IMG/VR virus record: IMGVR_UViG_3300050821_004109 | Span: 1 to 38,383 of that record | DNA from: a virus | Strand: one strand, 5' to 3' | DNA: 38,383 nucleotides | Shown: positions 1-6,535 of the stretch, one piece after another | How positions within the stretch are numbered: the stretch's first letter is position 1 | How the letters are laid out: every line of letters starts with the position of its first letter | Notes under the pieces: generated by a model | Databases searched by the model: none | What the model saw: only the letters and a program-made list of their open reading frames with translations | What the model was told of the DNA's origin: nothing | Made by a program: the position numbers and the translations under genes

Positions 1-1061
1 GCGACCAGGTCAGCGCCCAGGTCAGCGACCAGGTCCGCGCCCAGGTCAGCGACCAGGTCCGCGCCCAGGTCAGCGACCAGGTCCGCGCCCAGGTCAGCGA
101 CCAGGTCCGCGCCCAGGTCCGCGACCAGGTCAGCGACCAGGTCCGCGACCAGGTCAGCGACCAGGTCAGCGACCAGGTCCGCGACCAGGTCAGCGACCAG
201 GTCCGCGCCCAGGTCCGCGACCAGGTCCGCGCCCAGGTCAGCGACCAGGTCAGCGCCCAGGTCCGCGACCAGGTCCGCGCCCAGGTCAGCGACCAGGTCA
301 GCGACCAGGTCAGCGCCCAGGTCAGCGCCCAGGTCAGCGACCAGGTCCGCGCCCAGGTCAGCGACCAGGTCAGCGCCCAGGTCCGCGCCCAGGTCAGCGA
401 CCAGGTCAGCGACCAGGTCAGCGAAATTTTTTCAAATTGGTGGTGGTGGGAGTTCGGCCAATTCGGCACGTGGCTCAATTCCTTCTACGACATCTTCTCC
501 GAACTCGGCGTGGACATTTCCCCGCTGGACGGCGTGAAGGAGTACAACCTGTGCGCCGGCATGTCCTTCCTGTTCTGGGATTGGGCTGTCGTATCGGATC
601 GGCCCGCCGAAATCCACCGCGACGAGCGCGGGCGGCTTCACCGGCTGGATGGTCCGGCCCTCCGCTATCTGGACGGCTTCTCCATCTACGCCGTGCATGG
701 CGTCCGCTGCGCCGCCGACATCATCGAGAACCCCAAGAGCATCACCGTCTCGCGCATCGAGAAGGAAACCAACCAGGAGCTGCGCCGGGTGATGATCGAA
801 CTCTACGGCCAAGCCAAATACCTGCTGGATGCCGGGGCCAAGAAGGTGCACTCGGACGACTATGGCCAGCTCTACCGGAAGGAAATCCCGGGCGACGAGG
901 ATCTGGTGATGGTGAAGGTGGTCAACTCCACCGCGGAGCCGGATGGCTCCTTCCGCGACTACTTCCTGCGCGTGCCGCCGACCGTCAAGACGGCCCGCGA
1001 GGCGGTGGCTTGGACCTTCGGCAAGACCGCCGACGCCTACGCTCCCTTGGTCGAAACCTGA
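1..1061 (+). CDS. DUF6745-like protein with DQV(S/R) tetrapeptide repeats, 5' partial
   Basis: The reading frame is open from the left edge (first full codon at 3) to a TGA at 1059-1061, giving 352 visible residues; the start lies outside. Residues 1-140 are 35 tandem tetrapeptides of the form (D/A)QV(S/R). A Trp-rich junction (NWWWWEFGQFGTW) follows, then a globular part with the pattern RDERGRLHRLDGPALRYLDG and YAVHGV. From memory this matches the DUF6745 family, whose members often carry DQV-type repeats. Function is unknown. An ATG at 510 could serve as an internal start, but the repeat frame is continuous with the domain and has no stops, so one long protein is preferred. It runs in the same direction as the SSB-like gene 26 nt downstream. 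Confidence is high for coding and moderate for the family. Confidence 0.8.
   Translation, partial: DQVSAQVSDQVRAQVSDQVRAQVSDQVRAQVSDQVRAQVRDQVSDQVRDQVSDQVSDQVRDQVSDQVRAQVRDQVRAQVSDQVSAQVRDQVRAQVSDQVSDQVSAQVSAQVSDQVRAQVSDQVSAQVRAQVSDQVSDQVSEIFSNWWWWEFGQFGTWLNSFYDIFSELGVDISPLDGVKEYNLCAGMSFLFWDWAVVSDRPAEIHRDERGRLHRLDGPALRYLDGFSIYAVHGVRCAADIIENPKSITVSRIEKETNQELRRVMIELYGQAKYLLDAGAKKVHSDDYGQLYRKEIPGDEDLVMVKVVNSTAEPDGSFRDYFLRVPPTVKTAREAVAWTFGKTADAYAPLVET
3..422 (+). repeat. 12-bp coding minisatellite, 35 perfect-length units
   Basis: Thirty-five consecutive 12-bp units follow the pattern gMccaggtcMgc. In these units only two positions vary, and both are only A or C. One switch gives Asp (gac) or Ala (gcc), the other gives Ser (agc) or Arg (cgc). 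There are no indels, so the frame is kept. Each unit also contains one CCAGG. The window begins inside the array, so the true copy number may be higher. Confidence 0.97.
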
Positions 1062-1087
1062 ACGAAATCCAGCTACCCATAAATCCA

Positions 1088-1777
1088 ATGTCCTCCAAAG
1101 AACAAATGCTCTCCGTCGCTGAGGTGTGCGAAATGCAGCCAGGCGACGAGCACAACGCCACGTGGATCAACCCCGGGTTCATCGCCCGCGTGGGTGAAAT
1201 CCAGTCCACCAACGTCAAGAAAACGGGCAAGCCGATGCACATTTGCACGCTCCACGACACCGTTGGGAGTGCCAGCATCAGCATGACCGTCTTCACCAAC
1301 AAACCGGGGTTCGACACCGGCGACACGATCGAGGTGTCAGGCAAGGGCCTGCGCCGCTCCGAGTTTCGGGGCTTGGATCAGGTGTCGGTGGGCCGCGAGA
1401 CGGAAATCCACGTGGTCAGCGCCGGGGCCGCTCCAGCGCCACGTGCGGCAGCCTCAGCCGGCGCAGCCCAACCCCGCGACCGCAGTGCGGCCCCGGCTGA
1501 GGCTGCCCGCCCTGGTGACTCCTCGGAGTTCCACCGGACGATGAAGAAGATGAGCCTCATGTACTGCCACGCCATGGACTACGCGGCGGCCATCGACAAG
1601 CGGACGCCCTTCCACACGCCCGAGCAGATGCAGGCGTGCACTAGCACGCTCTTCATTGAAGGTGCCCGCCGCAACCTGATCGACATCGCCCCGGAACGCG
1701 GCGCGGCAGCTGCGAAACCGGCTCCTGCGCCGGCCCCGAAGCCTGCCGAAGGAGCGGACGAAGATGTTCCCTTCTGA
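1088..1777 (+). CDS. SSB-like OB-fold protein with acidic C-terminal tip
   Basis: The protein has 229 residues. Residues about 25-110 look like an OB-fold nucleic-acid-binding domain: an N-terminal strand (GFIARVGEIQSTNVKKTGKP) followed by strands ending in DTIEVSGKG and TEIHVV. An Ala/Pro-rich linker (112-145) leads to a helical segment (146-200), then an Ala/Pro-rich stretch ending in DEDVPF. That ending strongly resembles the acidic tip with which SSB proteins recruit replication partners. A single-stranded-DNA-binding role in phage replication is inferred from the OB pattern, the tip and the exonuclease immediately downstream. The ATG at 1088 was chosen because the frame upstream overlaps the preceding gene and reads as out-of-frame sequence. 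No SD precedes this start. The helical domain between linker and tip is unusual for a canonical SSB. Confidence 0.75.
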   Translation: MSSKEQMLSVAEVCEMQPGDEHNATWINPGFIARVGEIQSTNVKKTGKPMHICTLHDTVGSASISMTVFTNKPGFDTGDTIEVSGKGLRRSEFRGLDQVSVGRETEIHVVSAGAAPAPRAAASAGAAQPRDRSAAPAEAARPGDSSEFHRTMKKMSLMYCHAMDYAAAIDKRTPFHTPEQMQACTSTLFIEGARRNLIDIAPERGAAAAKPAPAPAPKPAEGADEDVPF

Positions 1778-1787
1778 GGCCCATCCC

Positions 1788-2405
1788 ATGAAACCAACCA
1801 AATATGCCGTGATCGACACGGAATCCTCTGGCCTCTTCGACTTCGCCAAGCCGGCGGATGCCGAGGGCCAACCGCGCCTCGCCAGCCTGGGCATCATCAT
1901 GCTCCGCGAGGATCTGTCCGTCATGGCCGAGCACGACTTCCTTGTGAAACCCGAGGGCTGGCAAATGACGCCGGAGGCCACAGCAGTGAACGGGCTCACC
2001 ACCGAGCACCTTCTGGCCAACGGGGAGCCCATCGGAGCTATCCTCCAGAGGTATTCCACGCTGGTGAAGGAGGGCTTTGTCATTGTCACCTTCAACGCCC
2101 AGTTCGACACGAAGGTGATGCGCGGGGAGTTGCGCCGGGCCGGCATGCCCGACCTCTTCGAGCAGACGCCAAACGTCTGTCTCATGCGGGCCTGCACCAA
2201 CGTGGTGAGGGTGCCGAAGAAAACGGGGTCGGGCTACAAGTGGCCCAAGCTGTCGGAGGCATGCGCCTTCTTCAAGATTGAGCAGCCAGCAGCGCATTCC
2301 GCCATTGGCGACACGCGCTCTGCCCATGCCATTCTCCTCGAGCTGCACAAGGCCGGACTCCTGCCCGAGCCTGAGGTGCATTTCGCCAAGAACCGTCCGG
2401 TTTAG
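1788..2405 (+). CDS. DnaQ-like 3'-5' exonuclease (DEDDh)
   Basis: The protein has 205 residues with a full DEDDh exonuclease signature: D10 and E12 (VIDTES), D107 (FNAQFD), H170 and D175 (HSAIGDTRSA). DnaQ-family enzymes remove 3' nucleotides with two metal ions, as proofreading subunits or free nucleases. The protein lacks any polymerase domain, so it is a stand-alone exonuclease that could act with the SSB-like protein in replication or recombination. The ATG at 1788 puts the first catalytic strand near the N-terminus and has a weak GAGG upstream. An in-frame ATG at 1764, overlapping the SSB-like gene and preceded by GGAG, would add eight residues and cannot be excluded. Confidence 0.88.
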   Translation: MKPTKYAVIDTESSGLFDFAKPADAEGQPRLASLGIIMLREDLSVMAEHDFLVKPEGWQMTPEATAVNGLTTEHLLANGEPIGAILQRYSTLVKEGFVIVTFNAQFDTKVMRGELRRAGMPDLFEQTPNVCLMRACTNVVRVPKKTGSGYKWPKLSEACAFFKIEQPAAHSAIGDTRSAHAILLELHKAGLLPEPEVHFAKNRPV

Positions 2406-2420
2406 TGTCCCATCCAACTT

Positions 2421-3227
2421 ATGAACGCATCCCTGGTACTATCAGGGCTGGAATCCACTGCGATTACAGCCACCACCGAAGCCCGCGCCCGGCGCGATGA
2501 GCTTCTTGTCCTTGCCCGCAAAGGGAAGGCCGTCAACTCCCCCGAGAGCGCCACGCGGGCCGCGGCCCTGCTCACCGACTTGAAGGGCTTCACGCGCATG
2601 GTCGAAGCTGGGCGGTCCGACGTCAAAGCCCCAGTCCTGGACCTCGGCAAGCGCATCGACGGGCTGGCCCGCGAGCTCACCGCCGATCTGGAGGCCGAAG
2701 CTGGCCGCATCTCCCGGCTGCTGGGGGCCTACCAAGCGGAGGAAAACCGGAAGGCCGAGGAAGCCCGTCAGCGGGCCTACCAGGAGGAGCAGCGCATCCG
2801 GCGTGAGGCGGACGAAAAGGAGCGGCAGGCCAAGGAGGCCGCGGAGCGCGAGCAACGGGAGTTGGCCGCCAAGGCAGAACGCGCCCGCACGGAGGGCGGA
2901 CGGGCCAGGGCAGAAGCCGAGGCCCGTCTTGCCCAGGAACGAGCCGACCGCGAGGCCCAAGAACGGGCAGACCAAGAGCGGGCCGCCATCGTGGAAACGC
3001 GGGTGGCTGTGGCCGCGGCCACCCCTGCCAAGCCTGCCGGCGTGGCCACGCGCCCGGAGGTGTGCTACGAGGTGACGGATTTGACGGCCCTCTACGAGGC
3101 CGCCCCCTACCTTGTCACCCTCACGCCCAACGTGTCCGCCATCAAGGCGGCGCTCAAGGGCCTCACCGGGGAGCAGAAGTTGCCCGGGGTGAAGCACTGG
3201 ATCGAGCAACGTGCCATTGTCCGCTAA
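2421..3227 (+). CDS. Coiled-coil phage protein
   Basis: The protein has 268 residues. Residues about 15-105 form a helical N-terminal part, 110-200 a long highly charged Glu/Arg/Ala coiled coil, and 225-268 a compact C-terminal segment (VTDLTALYEAAPYLVTLTPN ... GVKHWIEQRAIVR). The combination of coiled coil and this ending is familiar from proteins next to SSB or recombination genes in many phages, whose role is undefined. A scaffold-like or DNA-metabolism accessory role is inference from position only. It starts 15 nt after the exonuclease stop and has no SD sequence (CATCCAACTT precedes the ATG). Confidence 0.78.
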   Translation: MNASLVLSGLESTAITATTEARARRDELLVLARKGKAVNSPESATRAAALLTDLKGFTRMVEAGRSDVKAPVLDLGKRIDGLARELTADLEAEAGRISRLLGAYQAEENRKAEEARQRAYQEEQRIRREADEKERQAKEAAEREQRELAAKAERARTEGGRARAEAEARLAQERADREAQERADQERAAIVETRVAVAAATPAKPAGVATRPEVCYEVTDLTALYEAAPYLVTLTPNVSAIKAALKGLTGEQKLPGVKHWIEQRAIVR

Positions 3228-3268
3228 CCTTTCAGTGCAACAACGCGCTGGGATAACCCAATAACGAC

Positions 3269-3577
3269 ATGACCAAAAAGAAGGACAAAACGCAGGAGAT
3301 GGGGCTGACGGGGCACGGGGTGGAGCCCATCCACATTCCGGCCATCGACAGCGCCATCGCCAAGTACGAGAAGAAGAAGGAAGCCCGCTGCAACGCCTCG
3401 CCAGGCGAGATTGCGGCCAAGGCCGACTTGAAGGAGCAGCTGTCGATCCACCGGGACAAGCTGCCCACCAACGAGGACGGCCAGCGGTTCTACCGCCACG
3501 ACGGGGTGGATTACATCCTGGATGAAGTCCTCAAGCGCCGCAGCGCCGATGACGGCGAAGTGCGGGGCGAGGAATAG
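3269..3577 (+). CDS. Hypothetical small charged protein
   Basis: The protein has 102 residues, is very hydrophilic and Lys/Glu/Asp-rich, and has no signal peptide or membrane segment. The N-terminus is Lys-rich (MTKKKDKTQ), the middle helical (IDSAIAKYEKKKEAR), and the C-terminal half has RFYRHDGVDYILDEVLKRR and an acidic end. I do not recognise a family. It sits between the coiled-coil gene (41 nt gap) and the regulator gene (50 nt gap), in the same direction, so it is probably part of the early operon. No SD precedes the ATG. Confidence 0.6.
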   Translation: MTKKKDKTQEMGLTGHGVEPIHIPAIDSAIAKYEKKKEARCNASPGEIAAKADLKEQLSIHRDKLPTNEDGQRFYRHDGVDYILDEVLKRRSADDGEVRGEE

Positions 3578-3592
3578 CGCAACCCAACCGCG

Positions 3593-3614
3593 TGGCCGGC
3601 GCGTAATCCGGCCA
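3593..3614. promoter_or_regulatory. Perfect dyad, possible operator for the HTH regulator
   Basis: TGGCCGG and CCGGCCA form a perfect 7-bp inverted repeat around an 8-bp centre, ending 13 bp before the start codon of the HTH gene. The spacing of half sites is compatible with a dimeric XRE-type regulator acting on its own leader. It could instead be an RNA hairpin. No clear -35/-10 pair was found nearby. Confidence 0.4.
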
Positions 3615-3627
3615 ACCCTTTCCAGCC

Positions 3628-3852
3628 ATGAAGATGCAAATAGATGTCAACCGCGATTTGGGCCAACTGATGAAGGCTATGCGAATCACAGCAGGTTTAA
3701 CCCAAGAGCAGATGGCCAAGGCTTTGGGAATGACTCGGGCCAATGTCCCCAATTTGGAATCTGGGCGCTATAACATCTACCTTCACCATCTGGTTAGGTG
3801 CGCCGACAAATGCGGGTTCGTTGCTCAACTGGTTGTGAAGAAAAAGCCATGA
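3628..3852 (+). CDS. XRE-type helix-turn-helix regulator
   Basis: The protein has 74 residues with an HTH_3/XRE-type fold over about residues 10-65. LTQEQMAKALGMTRANVPNLE gives the two core helices, with TRANVPNLESGRYN as the recognition segment, and the short C-terminus (FVAQLVVKKKP) may form a dimerising strand. Such proteins bind operator DNA as dimers and set phage transcription programmes or act as antitoxins. No toxin partner is adjacent. Its stop overlaps the next start (ATGA, 3849-3852), so it heads a chain of coupled genes and may control them through the dyad just upstream. The region is somewhat less GC-rich than its neighbours, a weak hint of separate origin. Confidence 0.85.
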   Translation: MKMQIDVNRDLGQLMKAMRITAGLTQEQMAKALGMTRANVPNLESGRYNIYLHHLVRCADKCGFVAQLVVKKKP

Positions 3853-4370
3853 GCGTGGACTTCAAAGAGCCGTTCGGGCGCTTCCTGCGCCTCTCCATCT
3901 CGGAGTGCCGGGCCAACCTGCGGGCTGAAACCAGAAACCCCACGGCGGATCTGAACGCCAAAATGCTGGAGGAGGAGATAGACCGTGCCCACGAGGCTTG
4001 GCACCGGGCCCGCAAGCCCAAGCGGAAGAAGCCCATCGCGGACGACGCGGCATGGATTGCGTCCCTCAAGGCCGATCCCGCGATGGCGGGCGTGGACGTA
4101 GACAAGGAAATTGCCAAGTGCCAGTTCTGGTGCCGCAACCAGGAGCCGCCCATCAAGGCCAGCCGCCGCCGCATCGTGAACTGGCTGAACAAGGCCGACC
4201 GCGTCCTGACAGCTCCGCCTCTCAAGCGGGACATGAACGCCGAGCCAGCCGGCTTCCGCGAGTGGTACATCCGCACCAGGATGGGCGGGGCCGACACGTA
4301 CAAGCCGTGGGCGCAGTTGTCATCCGACACGCAAAAGTATCTCCTCGATCAGATGAGCAAAGAGCCATGA
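3849..4370 (+). CDS. Hypothetical protein, replication-protein-like C-terminus
   Basis: The protein has 173 residues. The N-terminal half is helical and charged, with a basic patch (RARKPKRKKP, about 54-63). The middle (about 95-121, KCQFWCRNQEPPIKASRRRIVNWLNKADR) resembles the short helical segment at the end of many phage replication or DnaT-like proteins. A replication accessory role is inference, and the domain that would normally carry the enzymatic or winged-helix activity is not obvious. It starts on the stop of the regulator (ATGA) and its own stop overlaps the next start in the same way. Confidence 0.65.
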   Translation: MSVDFKEPFGRFLRLSISECRANLRAETRNPTADLNAKMLEEEIDRAHEAWHRARKPKRKKPIADDAAWIASLKADPAMAGVDVDKEIAKCQFWCRNQEPPIKASRRRIVNWLNKADRVLTAPPLKRDMNAEPAGFREWYIRTRMGGADTYKPWAQLSSDTQKYLLDQMSKEP

Positions 4371-4654
4371 GCCCCGCCAGCAAAGAGGTGCAGGTGGCCG
4401 TGGTCCGCCCCATCGCTGGGGAGCCCACCACGTTTGAGGTGGCCAGCAAGTCGGAGCCCGGCACGTGGCACAGGGTGGACATCAAAGCCCACGGCGGGTG
4501 CGGCCAGTGCGCCTGCATCAGGTGGGACACGGTTTCCTGGCCCCGGATCAGGGACACGCGCAATCTCCCGCCTTCGATGCGATGCCGCCACTTGAAAGCG
4601 GCCCGGGAGTATTACACCAATCACAAGATTGCCGCAGAGCGGGCATACGAATGA
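4367..4654 (+). CDS. SWIM-type zinc-finger miniprotein
   Basis: The protein has 95 residues. C48-x-C50 and C73-x-H75 give the spacing CxC-x(22)-CxH, the signature of SWIM zinc fingers, which bind DNA or protein partners. An extra Cys45 lies just before. The N-terminal 40 residues form a small beta-rich lead (VQVAVVRPIAGEPTTFEVAS ... GTWHRVDI), also usual before a SWIM finger. It stands alone, without the helicase or transposase domain SWIM fingers usually accompany. It is coupled by ATGA to the gene before and to the PP-loop enzyme after, so it may guide that enzyme to nucleic acid (inference). Confidence 0.65.
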   Translation: MSPASKEVQVAVVRPIAGEPTTFEVASKSEPGTWHRVDIKAHGGCGQCACIRWDTVSWPRIRDTRNLPPSMRCRHLKAAREYYTNHKIAAERAYE

Positions 4655-5532
4655 GACTGCTGCACCACGTCGGAATCAGTGGAGGGAAAGACAGCACCGC
4701 GTTGCTGCTGTGGGCAATCCATGAAAGCGGCATCCCACGAGAAAGCCTCCGCGTCACGTTCTGCGACACGGGCAACGAAGACCCGCTGACGTATGCTCAC
4801 TTGGATCTGCTCAAGCGCACCGTTATCGAGCCCGCTGGGATTATCAGCGGCTTCGTGACACTTCTGCCCGAGTTGGACTTCTTCGAGTTAGCCCTGAAAA
4901 AGAAGAGATTCCCCAGCCGGGTCGCGCAGTTCTGCACCACAGAACTCAAGATCAAGCCGACGAAGGAGTGGATGGCCCAGCAGTGGGCGCTGGGGCACGA
5001 ATTGGTGATCCTGAACGGGAAGCGCCTCGGGGAATCAGCCGAGCGCAAGCGGGCCATGAAGGACCAGCCAGCGCGTGGCTTTTCGGACTATTGGGGCTGC
5101 GAGGAGTGGATGCCGCTGCGCGATTGGTCCCTGGAGGACGTGTTTGCGATCCACCGGAAGTATGAAGTCCCGCTCAATCCCCTCTACGCAATGGGGGCGC
5201 ATCGAGTGGGCTGCTGGCCCTGCATCAACTGCGGCAAAATCGAGATTCGATTGGTGGCCAAGCACAGGCCGGAAAAGATCGAGGCTATTGCTGCTGTGGA
5301 AAAGCGGTTTGAGGACGAGCAGGGACGCATCTCCACTTTCTTTCATGGCAAGACTGCCACAAAACAGTACCGCACCAAATCCTACACGCGCAAGAAAGAC
5401 GGCACTAAATGGCCTGTCGCTCCGATCCACGAGATTGTGAAGTGGGCCCACACCACCAGAGGAGGCCGGCAAATGATCCTCCCTCTTGAGGAGTCCAAAG
5501 CCTGTTTTCTCAACTACACCGCCTGCGAATGA
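4651..5532 (+). CDS. PP-loop ATPase, PAPS-reductase-like
   Basis: The protein has 293 residues. The PP-loop SGGKDS lies at 10-15 and binds the pyrophosphate of ATP or PAPS. DTGNE (39-43), CTTELKIKP (95-103) and GKRLGESAERK (123-133) follow the order seen in PAPS-reductase-family proteins. A Cys trio at 188, 191 and 194 (CWPCINC) could hold a metal or Fe-S cluster. Phage members of this family are not shown to make sulfite; relatives such as DndC act in sulfur modification of DNA. A role in nucleobase or backbone modification is an inference supported by the DpdA-like gene two genes downstream. QueC is less likely because the CTTELKIKP motif is PAPS-type. The ATG overlaps the preceding stop. 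Confidence 0.85.
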   Translation: MRLLHHVGISGGKDSTALLLWAIHESGIPRESLRVTFCDTGNEDPLTYAHLDLLKRTVIEPAGIISGFVTLLPELDFFELALKKKRFPSRVAQFCTTELKIKPTKEWMAQQWALGHELVILNGKRLGESAERKRAMKDQPARGFSDYWGCEEWMPLRDWSLEDVFAIHRKYEVPLNPLYAMGAHRVGCWPCINCGKIEIRLVAKHRPEKIEAIAAVEKRFEDEQGRISTFFHGKTATKQYRTKSYTRKKDGTKWPVAPIHEIVKWAHTTRGGRQMILPLEESKACFLNYTACE

Positions 5533-5837
5533 AAACCGCCGTCCATCCCCACTCCCTCATCGCTTACTACGATCCCGCCCATGTGGAGGGCTTCAACGAG
5601 CGCGAGCGCCTGATTTTGGCAGCCCTCCACAAGATGGGCCAAGCCACCCACCGCCAACTCCAGCAGTTCCTTGAGATGCCCGAGCTGGGCAGCGTGCAGC
5701 CCCGGTGCTCCGACCTCATCCGCAAAGGTACGATCGAGGAATGCGGCAAGGTGCGCTGTGAGTTCACGGGCAGCACCGTCCGCCTGCTTCGCATCCGGGC
5801 CTGGCAGGATGAGCGGCAGATGGAGATTGCGCTGTGA
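5529..5837 (+). CDS. Small winged-helix-like protein
   Basis: The protein has 102 residues. Residues about 22-85 read as a winged helix: helix (NERERLILAALHKMG), turn (QATHRQLQQFLEMP), recognition-like helix (SVQPRCSDLIRKGTIEE) and a beta wing (VRCEFTGSTVRLLRIR). Phages often place such proteins beside HNH or modification genes, with unknown roles. It could be a regulator or a DNA-binding accessory of the neighbouring enzymes. It is coupled by ATGA upstream and GTGA downstream, which argues for co-translation with the PP-loop and DpdA-like proteins. Confidence 0.68.
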   Translation: MKTAVHPHSLIAYYDPAHVEGFNERERLILAALHKMGQATHRQLQQFLEMPELGSVQPRCSDLIRKGTIEECGKVRCEFTGSTVRLLRIRAWQDERQMEIAL

Positions 5838-6535
5838 TTGTAATGCCAGCCAATGCCTCCGGCTGGTTCTGGCACTGTCTGGCCCGGGAGACTGGTCGGA
5901 TCGGCCACCTTCATTCCCCTGGACACGAGCGAGGACCGTGGCCCTGGCTGCCCTACGCACTGGACAATGGATGCTTCCGGCTCTGGAACTCCGAGGCGAA
6001 CACCTTTGACGAGCAGGGATGGCTATCGACCGGGTTGTCCGACTGGCGCCGGCTGCTCTTTTGGTCCGCCGCCGCCCCTATAAAGCCGATGTGGGGCATC
6101 GTGCCCGACCGGCCAGGATGCTGGGAGGATACCGAGAAGAAATGGAGCATCTACGCTCCAGAACTCGCCGCGGAAGGAATCGCGCTTGCCGTCGCTGTCC
6201 AGGACGGTGCATCCCCGGCTCTTGTCAGGGCGCTATCGCCAGCGCCACATGTCATCGCCGTGGGAGGATCGACAGACTGGAAATGGAACACCGTGGAGAT
6301 GTGGCTTCGTGAGTTCCCTCGCGTGCATGTCCTCCGGTGTAATTCGCCTGCTCAGCTGCCACGACTCGAATCCCTAGGGGCGATGTCCTGCGATGGCACC
6401 GGCTGGAACCGCGGCGACCGTACCCAGACCCGGGGGTTGGAGGAGTGGGCGCATAGCAAATCTACTCCAGCCAATGTTCCTCTTTGGCCTCATGCCTCAA
6501 GGGCGAGGAATAGACGCCAAGCCAGTTTTGCATGA
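5834..6535 (+). CDS. DpdA/TGT-like (queuine transglycosylase-fold) protein
   Basis: The protein has 233 residues. The motifs LDNGCF (43-48), PDRPGCWEDT (91-100), VAVQDG (120-125), VGGSTDWK (143-150), VHVLRCN (164-170) and SCDGT (185-189) appear in the order I associate with phage DpdA-type relatives of tRNA-guanine transglycosylase. TGT and DpdA exchange a guanine base for a 7-deazaguanine; DpdA does so in DNA. No genes making preQ0 (FolE, QueD, QueE, QueC) are visible, so the base would have to come from the host or from outside the window. The start is GTG at 5834 in a GTGA overlap; an ATG at 5843 is the alternative. The family call rests on motif memory without a search. Confidence 0.72.
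   Translation: MIVMPANASGWFWHCLARETGRIGHLHSPGHERGPWPWLPYALDNGCFRLWNSEANTFDEQGWLSTGLSDWRRLLFWSAAAPIKPMWGIVPDRPGCWEDTEKKWSIYAPELAAEGIALAVAVQDGASPALVRALSPAPHVIAVGGSTDWKWNTVEMWLREFPRVHVLRCNSPAQLPRLESLGAMSCDGTGWNRGDRTQTRGLEEWAHSKSTPANVPLWPHASRARNRRQASFA

Noticed and set aside
1-422. CRISPR array
   Set aside because: Units are 12 bp with no spacers and are translated in one frame.
1-422. Variable region of a diversity-generating retroelement
   Set aside because: Variation is limited to A or C at two fixed positions; adenine mutagenesis would give all bases, and no reverse transcriptase or template repeat is present.
437-1087. N-terminal extension of the SSB-like protein to 437
   Set aside because: This part is the out-of-frame shadow of the DUF6745-like gene; the OB-fold begins after the ATG at 1088.
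4651-5532. QueC (preQ0 synthase) as identity of the PP-loop enzyme, to pair with the DpdA-like gene
   Set aside because: CTTELKIKP and the other motifs follow the PAPS-reductase plan, and other preQ0 genes are missing.
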